In this document: one piece after another, positions 16,887 to 24,702 of the stretch | Layout of the letters: each line of letters begins with the position of its first letter | Position numbering within the stretch: the stretch's first letter is position 1 | Assembly: GCF_011759385.1 (NCBI RefSeq) | Contig: NZ_JAARLY010000004.1 | Coordinates: 186,001-250,000 of the forward strand | From: Oleiagrimonas sp. C23AA | GTDB lineage: Bacteria; Pseudomonadota; Gammaproteobacteria; Xanthomonadales; Rhodanobacteraceae | Length of the DNA stretch: 64,000 nucleotides | Reading direction: 5' to 3' | Translations under genes and position numbers: made by a program | The notes under the pieces: model-generated | What the model saw: only the letters and a program-made list of their open reading frames with translations | What the model was told of the DNA's origin: nothing | The model's database searches: none

Positions 16887-19235
16887 ATGGCAGGTGATGT
16901 GGTTTGCATTGAGCGCGTGCGTGGTCTGGGATGGCGCATGGCATGCTCGGGCGTCTTGATATTGGCTGTCGGTGCCGTGCAGGCGGCTGATGCCCCCAGT
17001 GTGCCGTTGGTTCCCGCACCACAGTCGGCGACGGTGACCGATGGCACGCTCAGGGTGAACGGGCGGGTGCCGATCGTGGTGACTGATAGCCATGCCAGCA
17101 GTCATCAGGCGGCGATCTATCTGGCCAGGCACTTGCTTAAATTGCGCGGCTGGCAGATGCACGTGGTGAAGCTGGACGATGCGCCGTCGTCGCCGGTCAT
17201 TTCCCTGAGGCAATGGCCCAAGGCGCCGGTCACGCATGCGCAGGGCTATCGATTGACTGTCGACGCCAAGGGCATCCATATCCAGGCCCGCGACAGCGCC
17301 GGGCTTTTCTACGGTGCCGTCAGCGCGTTGCAACTGCTCACCGCCACGTCGGGTACGGCGTCGTCGGTGACACTGCGTGGCATGCGGATCGACGATTGGC
17401 CGCGCTACACGTGGCGTGGCTTGATGGTGGACTCGGCACGGCACATGCAAAGCGTGGATGAGCTGCGCAAGATCATCGATCAGATGGCGCAGGCCAAGCT
17501 CAACATCTTCCACTGGCATCTGACCGATGATCAGGGCTGGCGCCTGCAGATAAAGCGCTATCCCAAACTTACCCAGATCGGTGCCTGGCGCACGCCACCG
17601 AATGCGGGCAAGCACGGTGAGCCGCGCCGCTACGGTGGCTTCTATTCGCAGAACCAGGTGCGCGCGCTGGTGGCCTACGCGCAGCGCCGTCACATCACCA
17701 TCGTGCCCGAGCTGGACATGCCCGGCCATGCGCAGGCGGCGATCGCGGCCTATCCGCAGTTGGGTGTCACCGGCCAGCGGCCCAAGGTGTCGGCGGACTG
17801 GGGTATCAACCCCTATCTATACAACGTGGACGATGGCACCTTCACCTTCCTGGAGAACGTGCTCGACGAGGTAATGGCGCTGTTCCCCTCACACTACATC
17901 CATCTGGGCGGCGATGAGGCCATCAAGGATCAATGGCAGGCCTCGCCGAAGATCCAGGCGCGCATCAAGGCGCTGGGTCTGAAGGATGAAAACGCATTGC
18001 AGGGCTGGTTCATCGACAAGCTCGGGCACTATCTTTCCGCACATGGACGGCGCCTGGTGGGCTGGGACGAGATTCTGGAAGGCGGCGATCCGCCGAAGAA
18101 CGCGATCGTGATGTCCTGGCGTGGCATCAAGGGTGCCATCACCGCCGCCAAGAAGGGCCACGACGTGGTGCTGGCGCCATCGCCGCAGCTCTATCTGGAT
18201 CACCTGCAGGCCGATGCGGTCGACGAGCCCGCCGGCCGCATGCCGGTGGAAAGCCTTAAAACGGTGTACGACTTCAAAGTTCGGCCCAAGGCGCTGGACG
18301 CGACCCAGGCCAGACATGTGCTGGGTGCGCAGGCCAACGCCTGGACCGAGCACATGCCCTCCGACAAGCATCTGGACCATGCGGTGTTTCCGCGTCTGGA
18401 AGCGCTGGCCGAGGTGACTTGGCGCGCGCCTTCCACGCCCGACTTCGCCGGCTTTCTGCACCGGCTGGAGCCGCAAATGGCACGCCTGCGCGCGCAGGGC
18501 GTGGACGTGGCCGACAGCGTCTATGCGCCGCGCCTGCATTTCGATCGCAACGCGGCATTGGCCTCTGGCATGGCCACGGTACGCATCGACACCCAGGGCG
18601 GCGTCGGTACGCTTCGTTACACCACCGATGGCTCAACACCGACGGTGCAATCGCCGCACTATCGGGTGCCGTTGAAGCTGACCATGCCGACCACCTTGCG
18701 CGTGGCCACCTTCGCCGCCGATGGCGAGCTGCTGGCGAAAGCACGCACGCAGGTGTTCGATGCCACCCACATGCGTACACGGCTGAGTGCGCAGCTGCCC
18801 AACTGCGCCGGCAGCGACTTCCAGTTGCGCCTGCAACCGCAGGCCGATGCGCGCAGCATGACGCCAACCTACGCGGTCAACCTGTTTGCCGCCTGCCGCA
18901 TGTACCCCAAGGCCGCGTTGAGCGGGATCGACGCGTTAGTGGTGGATGTGGCTCGGCTGCCCAACAACTACGCGCTGGCGCACGATGCCAAGAGCGTGGT
19001 GCAGTATCCGTCGACCACACCGCATGGCGCATTGGTGGTGCGCCGCGATCGTTGTGATGGACCGGTACTGGCGCGTCAGCCGTTGCCTGATCCGGCCAGT
19101 GCACCCAGCCAGTTGCATCTGCGTGTATCGCTGCCCAAAACGCAGGGCACGCATGATCTATGCCTGCGCTTTACCGCGCCGATTCATGGGCCGCTCTACG
19201 GCATCGGCAAGATCACCCTGGAACCGGGCTCGTAG
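16887..19235 (+). CDS. GH20 beta-N-acetylhexosaminidase
   Basis: Periplasmic exo-enzyme of 782 residues that releases terminal beta-linked GlcNAc or GalNAc by substrate-assisted catalysis. After a signal segment (hydrophobic CSGVLILAVGAVQA) comes the GH20b domain (PLVPAPQSATV), then the TIM barrel starting at YTWRGLMVDSARHMQS with NIFHWHLTDDQGWR and the catalytic pair in HLGGDEA (Asp343, Glu344). The C-terminal part after WRAP contains a chitobiase-like/FN3-like domain (GTLRYTTDGSTPT) and a further beta-rich module. ATG at 16887 has GGAG six bases upstream of the GTG/ATG pair; an internal ATG at 16938 is the alternative. Confidence 0.95.
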   Translation: MAGDVVCIERVRGLGWRMACSGVLILAVGAVQAADAPSVPLVPAPQSATVTDGTLRVNGRVPIVVTDSHASSHQAAIYLARHLLKLRGWQMHVVKLDDAPSSPVISLRQWPKAPVTHAQGYRLTVDAKGIHIQARDSAGLFYGAVSALQLLTATSGTASSVTLRGMRIDDWPRYTWRGLMVDSARHMQSVDELRKIIDQMAQAKLNIFHWHLTDDQGWRLQIKRYPKLTQIGAWRTPPNAGKHGEPRRYGGFYSQNQVRALVAYAQRRHITIVPELDMPGHAQAAIAAYPQLGVTGQRPKVSADWGINPYLYNVDDGTFTFLENVLDEVMALFPSHYIHLGGDEAIKDQWQASPKIQARIKALGLKDENALQGWFIDKLGHYLSAHGRRLVGWDEILEGGDPPKNAIVMSWRGIKGAITAAKKGHDVVLAPSPQLYLDHLQADAVDEPAGRMPVESLKTVYDFKVRPKALDATQARHVLGAQANAWTEHMPSDKHLDHAVFPRLEALAEVTWRAPSTPDFAGFLHRLEPQMARLRAQGVDVADSVYAPRLHFDRNAALASGMATVRIDTQGGVGTLRYTTDGSTPTVQSPHYRVPLKLTMPTTLRVATFAADGELLAKARTQVFDATHMRTRLSAQLPNCAGSDFQLRLQPQADARSMTPTYAVNLFAACRMYPKAALSGIDALVVDVARLPNNYALAHDAKSVVQYPSTTPHGALVVRRDRCDGPVLARQPLPDPASAPSQLHLRVSLPKTQGTHDLCLRFTAPIHGPLYGIGKITLEPGS

Positions 19236-19358
19236 CAGGCGGCTGCGCATCACCCCTGACTTGTGGCAAATGAACGCGGCGCCGCCTCGACCCATACTTG
19301 AGGACATCAACGGCGCCGCCGTTCCATCCCAAGCCACGATCCGTTAGGAGGATTTCCG

Positions 19359-20966
19359 ATGCGCAAGCGCACGCTCTGCACCGCCCTGGCGGCCCTTTGT
19401 CTGACGTCCGGGCTGGCCGTGGCCGCTCCGGCGTCCGATGCCGGCGCCGGTTCTTCGCCCGAACAAGCCGCCATGCAGGCATTGGCCAAGCCGCAAACCT
19501 CCACCACCAGCGGTTCGGTCACGGTGGAAGGCAAGCGCATCGAGTACACCGCCAAGGCCGGCACCATCGTGCTGCATGGCAGCGGTGACGAGGCCAATAC
19601 GCCGACCGTGCGCATGTTCTACGTCGCCTACTTCAAGAAGGGCGCCGACGCGGCCAAGCGACCGGTCACCTTCCTCTACAACGGCGGCCCGGGCTCCTCG
19701 TCGATGTGGCTGCACATGGGCGCGTTCGGCCCGCATCGTGTGGTCACCAAGGACGATACGCACACACCGGCGGCGCCTTACCAGCTGACCAACAACGACT
19801 ACAGCCTGCTCGATGCCAGCGATCTGGTATTCATTGATGCTCCAGGCACCGGGTTCTCGCGTCTGATTGCCGAAGCCGACAGCAAGGACAAGCGCGATGC
19901 GCTGATGAAACAGCGCAAGAAGACCTATTACAGCGTCGATGGCGATGGCCATGCGTTCGCCCAGTTCATCACCGACTTCCTGTCGCAGTACGGGCGCTGG
20001 AATTCGCCCAAGTATCTGTTCGGCGAAAGCTATGGCACCACGCGCTCGGCGGTGCTGTCGAACATCCTCACCAACGAGGACAACGTCGACCTCAATGGCG
20101 TGGTGCTGCTCTCGCAGATTCTCAATTTCGACACCAGCATCGACGGTCCGGACCGCAACCCGGGCGTGGACCTTCCCTATGAATTGGCGCTGCCGACCTA
20201 CGCGGCCACGGCCTGGTATCACCACAAGCTGCCCAATCGTCCGGCCGACCTGGAGCCGTTCCTGAAGGAAGTGGAGCAGTTTGCCAGCGGTGCCTATGCG
20301 CATGCCTTGATGCAGGGTTCGGCGTTGTCTGATGCCGAGCGCCAGTCCATTGCCGAGAAGCTGCACCAGTACACCGGACTTCCTACCGCTTACTGGCTGA
20401 AGGCCAATCTGCGTGTGGATGGCGGCCAGTTCGAGAAGAACCTGCTGGCCGACAGCGATGACTCCACCGGTCGTCTGGATGCGCGCTTTGCCGGCCCCAG
20501 CATTGACCCCTTGAGCGAAAGCTCCGAGTACGATCCGCAGTCATCCGCCATCAGTTCGGCCTACGTCTCGCTGTTCAACGACTACGTGCGCAAGGATCTG
20601 AAGTTCGGCCAGCATGCACACTATCGCCTGTTCGCAGATATCGACCACTGGGACTTCAAGCACAACGCGCCGGGCGTTGGCGGCGGCTTCCAGGCCACCA
20701 CCAACGTGCTGCCGGACCTGGCCATGGCCATGAAGACCGACCCGGACATGAAGGTGATGCTCAACGGCGGCTACTACGACCTGGCCACGCCGTTCTATGC
20801 CGCCGAGTACGAGATGCACCACCTGCCGATTCCCAAGCGCCTGGACAAGAACATCTCCTACGATTTCTATCCGTCCGGCCACATGGTCTACGCGCATGTT
20901 CCGTCGTTGAAGAAACTGCACGACAACGTAGTGCGCTTCATCGACGCCACTGACAACCTGCACTAA
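19359..20966 (+). CDS. S10 family serine carboxypeptidase
   Basis: Exported serine carboxypeptidase of 535 residues that removes C-terminal amino acids. A Sec signal (ending GLAVAAPA) is followed by an alanine-rich stretch. Family motifs are NGGPGSSSMWLHMGAFGP, the nucleophile Ser224 in FGESYGTTR, the aspartate in MLNGGYYDLATP and the histidine in YPSGHMVY. AGGAGG lies at 19346-19351, 8 bases before the ATG. It is the last gene before a strong terminator. Its presence among glycosidases suggests that the peptide part of glycopeptides is also degraded. Confidence 0.93.
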   Translation: MRKRTLCTALAALCLTSGLAVAAPASDAGAGSSPEQAAMQALAKPQTSTTSGSVTVEGKRIEYTAKAGTIVLHGSGDEANTPTVRMFYVAYFKKGADAAKRPVTFLYNGGPGSSSMWLHMGAFGPHRVVTKDDTHTPAAPYQLTNNDYSLLDASDLVFIDAPGTGFSRLIAEADSKDKRDALMKQRKKTYYSVDGDGHAFAQFITDFLSQYGRWNSPKYLFGESYGTTRSAVLSNILTNEDNVDLNGVVLLSQILNFDTSIDGPDRNPGVDLPYELALPTYAATAWYHHKLPNRPADLEPFLKEVEQFASGAYAHALMQGSALSDAERQSIAEKLHQYTGLPTAYWLKANLRVDGGQFEKNLLADSDDSTGRLDARFAGPSIDPLSESSEYDPQSSAISSAYVSLFNDYVRKDLKFGQHAHYRLFADIDHWDFKHNAPGVGGGFQATTNVLPDLAMAMKTDPDMKVMLNGGYYDLATPFYAAEYEMHHLPIPKRLDKNISYDFYPSGHMVYAHVPSLKKLHDNVVRFIDATDNLH

Positions 20967-20998
20967 GCGTTTTCACCGATCGTCCCGGTGTGGGACAA

Positions 20999-21031
20999 GC
21001 CGGCACCGTACAAGCGGTGCCGGCTTTTTTT
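20999..21031 (+). terminator. Rho-independent terminator after S10 peptidase
   Basis: GCCGGCACCG (20999-21008) and CGGTGCCGGC (21015-21024) form a 10-bp perfect stem with a 6-base loop, followed by seven T residues. It separates the glucokinase-to-S10 operon from the mannosidase operon. Confidence 0.93.
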
Positions 21032-21211
21032 GTATCTGCGTGCGGATTGGGGGGAGTGACAAAGCTGGTAATCGCTCCTGATGGGTCAATTGTCTAGTCC
21101 GACATTTGGATCGAGACAAAAAAGTTCCCGGGCGTCATGTTGCGGCACACAAAACGTGAAATCGCCGTTACGCCGCCGCCGCCATCAATTGCTGCGCTGC
21201 CGCATGCACGG

Positions 21212-21228
21212 ATATGAATAGTTCATAT
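21212..21228. promoter_or_regulatory. AT-rich 17-bp palindrome upstream of operator
   Basis: ATATGAA (21212-21218) and TTCATAT (21222-21228) are perfect inverted arms with a TAG spacer. It lies directly upstream of the -35/operator, where an activator would bind. No such palindrome is seen before the first operon. Confidence 0.5.
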
Positions 21229-21236
21229 TCAGGTGG

Positions 21237-21266
21237 TTGACAACGATGTCACGCAAATTTCAGACT
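21237..21266 (+). promoter_or_regulatory. Second copy of the TTGACA/LacI-type operator
   Basis: TTGACA (21237-21242) overlaps TGACAACGATGTCA (21238-21251), which differs from the palindrome at 9552-9565 by one base. At the same distance downstream both sites have T(T/C)AGA, the presumed -10 region (CAGACT at 21261-21266 here). This implies a shared repressor for both operons. Confidence 0.6.
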
Positions 21267-21467
21267 CTCATCACGCTGTCGCATGCCTGCCATTCTTCCC
21301 TGCAAGCGCTGGCGTGATGTTCAAGGGCGACTCCCCCACCCCCGGCCGCGGCGTCAGTCGCGGAAGTTTGCCTTGCACATCAAGCAACCCCTTGGGGCGA
21401 ACCGTCGCGTGCGCGGCCTACGCGCGCGCGGTGAATTAGATCGATATAATTTTACGAGGGACAACTC

Positions 21468-24400
21468 ATGCCTAATCGGCCGCTTTCCTCCAACCGTTCC
21501 GCCAGGCGCCTGGGCGGCCTGCGCCTGAGCGTGCTGGCCCTGTCCATGTTGTGTGCCACGCCGCTGATGGCGCAGTCGATCTACGGCGGCATCTACGGCA
21601 AGACCAAGACCCAGGGCGTATCGGTGGTCATCAGCAACCCGAGCACCGGTTATACGCAGACGGTCAAGCCCAACAGCCAGGGCACCTACTCGGTCAGTCA
21701 CATCGCACCGGGCCAGTACAACGTCAAGGTGATGCTGGACGGCGCGCCGTTGCACAGCAAGAACGTCACCGTGCGCGCCGGCGCTTCTTCGGCGGTGGTG
21801 TTCGCCTCTTCCAGTGCCACCGCGTCGGCCACCGCCAGTGCCACGCCGTCGACGGCCAATGCGCAGAACATGAGCGGTGTGACCGCCTATGCGCCGCCGT
21901 TGTCAGTGACGCCGATCGACGTCAGCTCGGTGGACAACACGAAGATCTGGAACATGAGCGACGTCAACAAGCTGCCGGGTGCGCGTGGCCTGCACGGAGC
22001 GCTGCAAAGCGTGACCCTGCTGCAGTCCACCGCGCAGGCGCCGGGCGAGGTCGACAGCGCGGCCGGTTACGCCGGTGGTTACGTGCAGGTCAACGGCGCC
22101 GCGCCCAATGAGAACCGTTACTACGTCAACGGTTTCGACATGACCGACAACCGCAACATGCTGACCCCGCCGGGTCTGTGGGCGGTGCCCAACGAGGCGT
22201 TGAGCTCGGTGCAGCTGAAAAACACCGGCTACGGCGTGGAGTATGGCAATGCCACCGGCGGTGTCACCTCCGGCACGGTCAAGCAGGGCGACAATGTGTG
22301 GCGTTACGGTGCCAGCCTGTACTACCAGCCGCCGACCTCCAAGCTCAACCCCAATTCCCAGGACATCCGCAACCGCAACAACCCGGAGCTGTACAACAGC
22401 TTCAACTCGGCCAGCCACCAGGAAGGGCGCATGGTCGAGAACTACTGGGCATCCGGCCCGATCATCAAGGACAAGCTGTTCATCTACGCGCTGGATGAGA
22501 ACCATCCGCCGTCCAGGCGCTACACCTACGGTGGCAACAATGGCACCACCAAGGAACAGTTCGACACCAAGCCGTCCAATATCGGCCTGGTCAACCTGAC
22601 CTGGAACATCGACAACAACAACACCGTCGATGGCATGTTCATGCGCATGCATGACACCACCTGGTACAACCGCTACCACCTGAACGACCCGTACAACCCC
22701 GGCTCGGCCGACAAGAACGTGTACGACTACAGTGGCAGCACCGATGACGAGTACCTGGGTGTACTGCATTACACCGGCGAGTTGACCGACAACCTGCGTG
22801 TCAACGCCATGTACGGTTTCTCCAAGTTCCGCACGGTGGAGACCAGCAAGGCGCTGAACGACAACAGCGGTCAGCCATATGCGGCCTATTACAACTACGA
22901 CACGCAGTCGACCAGCATCCTGCCGGGTGCTTCGGCCGCCGGTCAGTTCCAGCCTGATCCGTCGATCTACGAGAACCGTGGCTACAGCATCTCGCTGGAC
23001 TTCACGCCGAACGACCAGCACGACATCCAGTTTGGCCTGCAGCGCTACACCGACCGCGCCACCTCGACCACCAGCACCAACACCAACGGTTACTACACCT
23101 ACTATGTGAACCACTGTGGTACCGGCCTGACCGAGTGCGCGCTGCCCAACGGTGCCTCGCTGGCCGATGGCACGCCGTATGTGGTGTCCAACTACAGCTA
23201 CCAGCACGACAACGAGCGTGACCGCACCGCCGGTATCTATCTGTCGGACAACTGGCAGGTCAGCGACAACGTGGTGGTCTATGGTGGCCTGCGTCACGAC
23301 ACCTACGTCGGCGTGCTGGATACCGGCGATCAGTTCATGCACCTGCCGTTCAACTCCCCGCGCCTCGGCGTGGCCTGGGACGTGTACGGCGACAGCAGCC
23401 TGAAGCTGGGTGCCACGCTGGGTCGCTACGCCGAGATCATGGGTCTGAACTACAACGACCTGGCCGGCGCCGCCTACACTGATCGAACCACTTACCTGAC
23501 CTACAGCTGTGGCTCCGAGTACTGTGCCGACAACGGCTATGTGCCACAGAACACCACGCAGATCGGTCGCGCGCCGGGTACCGACGGTAATCTGCCGCTG
23601 TCGCCAACACAGCACGTGTCGGGCAACGTCAAGCCCAGTTACCAGGATGAGTTGTCGATCTACGCGCTCAAGCAGTTCACGCCCAGCTGGACCGGCAGTG
23701 CCACCTTCTACGTGGCCAAGCTCAAGAACCTGATGGAGTACTGGAACGACAGTCCGCTGATCAACCAGTACCTGACCGGACAAGGTTACGACTACCAGAT
23801 CCCGAGCGGCGACCTGGGCTATCTGTACAACCCGGGCAAGGATCTGAAGATCCTGCTGCCGGTGGGCCCGAACGGCGCGCTCAAGCGCGTAACCGTGCCC
23901 AACAGCTACCTGGGCATGCCGCATCCGCATCGCACCACCTACCAGCTGACGCTGGACATGAACCACTCGCCAACCCAGGCGCAGCCGTGGTTCCTGGACG
24001 TGTCCTATACCTGGCGTCACGAGTTCGGCAACACCACCGGTGGTGACGACGTCGCCGGCGGCGGCACCAACAACCCGTGGGGCACCGGTTACGACACCGC
24101 GTGGGAAGCGCCGGCCTTCCAGGACGGCTCCAACGGCAACCTGCCCGAGCCCAACGGTACGCTGAAGATCAACGGCTACTACCACTTCGCCAATGGTCTG
24201 CGTGTCGGCGGCTCGTACAGCGCCACCACCGGCATTCCGCTCAGCTGCTACAGCTACTACCCGAACCCGGGTGACAACCGTCTGCCGCAGGGCGACAACA
24301 ACACCCAGGGCGCGTTCTACTGCGGTGGCTCGCTGCATCCGCGTGGTCATGCCGGCACCACCGGTTTCACGCAGCTGCTGGCGCTGAATGTCGGCTACGA

Positions 24401-24596
24401 CTGGAAGTGGCGCGAATACTCGTTCAGTCTGGACCTGGACATGACCAATGTCTTCAACACCAACAAGGTGCTGGAGCTCAATCAGGTCTACAACAACAGC
24501 GTCACCGATACCCAGCCGTCGGATACCTACATGACTCCGTCGCTGCGCCAGGCGCCGCGCACGACCATGCTTTCCTTCCGCTGGCGGTATCGTTAA
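21468..24596 (+). CDS. TonB-dependent receptor with carboxypeptidase-regulatory domain (Oar-like)
   Basis: Outer-membrane transporter of 1042 residues. A signal peptide ends near PLMAQS; residues about 40-105 form a carboxypeptidase-regulatory-like beta-sandwich (VVISNPSTGYTQTVKPNSQ, GTYSVSHIAPGQYNVKV). An Ala/Ser/Thr-rich linker follows (about 110-135), then the plug and a long Oar-type barrel. Most receptors of this type end in Phe or Tyr; this one ends SFRWRYR, so the usual terminal aromatic is absent. It leads the mannosidase operon, so its ligand is likely mannose-rich glycan or glycopeptide. A hairpin follows the stop codon. Confidence 0.92.
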   Translation: MPNRPLSSNRSARRLGGLRLSVLALSMLCATPLMAQSIYGGIYGKTKTQGVSVVISNPSTGYTQTVKPNSQGTYSVSHIAPGQYNVKVMLDGAPLHSKNVTVRAGASSAVVFASSSATASATASATPSTANAQNMSGVTAYAPPLSVTPIDVSSVDNTKIWNMSDVNKLPGARGLHGALQSVTLLQSTAQAPGEVDSAAGYAGGYVQVNGAAPNENRYYVNGFDMTDNRNMLTPPGLWAVPNEALSSVQLKNTGYGVEYGNATGGVTSGTVKQGDNVWRYGASLYYQPPTSKLNPNSQDIRNRNNPELYNSFNSASHQEGRMVENYWASGPIIKDKLFIYALDENHPPSRRYTYGGNNGTTKEQFDTKPSNIGLVNLTWNIDNNNTVDGMFMRMHDTTWYNRYHLNDPYNPGSADKNVYDYSGSTDDEYLGVLHYTGELTDNLRVNAMYGFSKFRTVETSKALNDNSGQPYAAYYNYDTQSTSILPGASAAGQFQPDPSIYENRGYSISLDFTPNDQHDIQFGLQRYTDRATSTTSTNTNGYYTYYVNHCGTGLTECALPNGASLADGTPYVVSNYSYQHDNERDRTAGIYLSDNWQVSDNVVVYGGLRHDTYVGVLDTGDQFMHLPFNSPRLGVAWDVYGDSSLKLGATLGRYAEIMGLNYNDLAGAAYTDRTTYLTYSCGSEYCADNGYVPQNTTQIGRAPGTDGNLPLSPTQHVSGNVKPSYQDELSIYALKQFTPSWTGSATFYVAKLKNLMEYWNDSPLINQYLTGQGYDYQIPSGDLGYLYNPGKDLKILLPVGPNGALKRVTVPNSYLGMPHPHRTTYQLTLDMNHSPTQAQPWFLDVSYTWRHEFGNTTGGDDVAGGGTNNPWGTGYDTAWEAPAFQDGSNGNLPEPNGTLKINGYYHFANGLRVGGSYSATTGIPLSCYSYYPNPGDNRLPQGDNNTQGAFYCGGSLHPRGHAGTTGFTQLLALNVGYDWKWREYSFSLDLDMTNVFNTNKVLELNQVYNNSVTDTQPSDTYMTPSLRQAPRTTMLSFRWRYR

Positions 24597-24610
24597 CTTG
24601 AAAGCCCGGA

Positions 24611-24638
24611 CGGGCACCGGCGATTATGTCGGTGCCCG
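24611..24638 (+). other. Hairpin between TonB receptor and GH2 gene
   Basis: CGGGCACCG (24611-24619) pairs perfectly with CGGTGCCCG (24630-24638) around a 10-base loop, with no T-run. It lies 14 bases after the receptor stop and could stabilise the receptor end of a processed message. Confidence 0.55.
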
Positions 24639-24702
24639 ATGCTCCACGGGCGTCGCCATGGCTGCAGGGCCGTGGCGGCGCCTTTGCCGTGAGATGTGAT
24701 GC

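Larger units (their letters stand above)
21032..21467 (+). promoter_or_regulatory. Promoter and leader region of the mannosidase operon
   Basis: 436 bases with no gene. It holds the 17-bp palindrome ATATGAA-TAG-TTCATAT (21212-21228) followed 9 bases later by the LacI-type operator at 21238. About 200 bases lie between that promoter and the ATG, leaving a long leader. Two overlapping open frames (21233-21439, 21283-21528) lack ribosome sites and conserved features. Confidence 0.7.

Noticed and set aside
21903-24617. 904-codon open frame antisense to the Oar-like receptor
   Set aside because: Val/His/Arg-rich translation without motifs, wholly inside a receptor gene with clear family features; a product of GC-rich codon bias. 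The same applies to long antisense frames at 11758-13734, 28812-31592, 31129-33315, 48807-50816 and 53824-55866.
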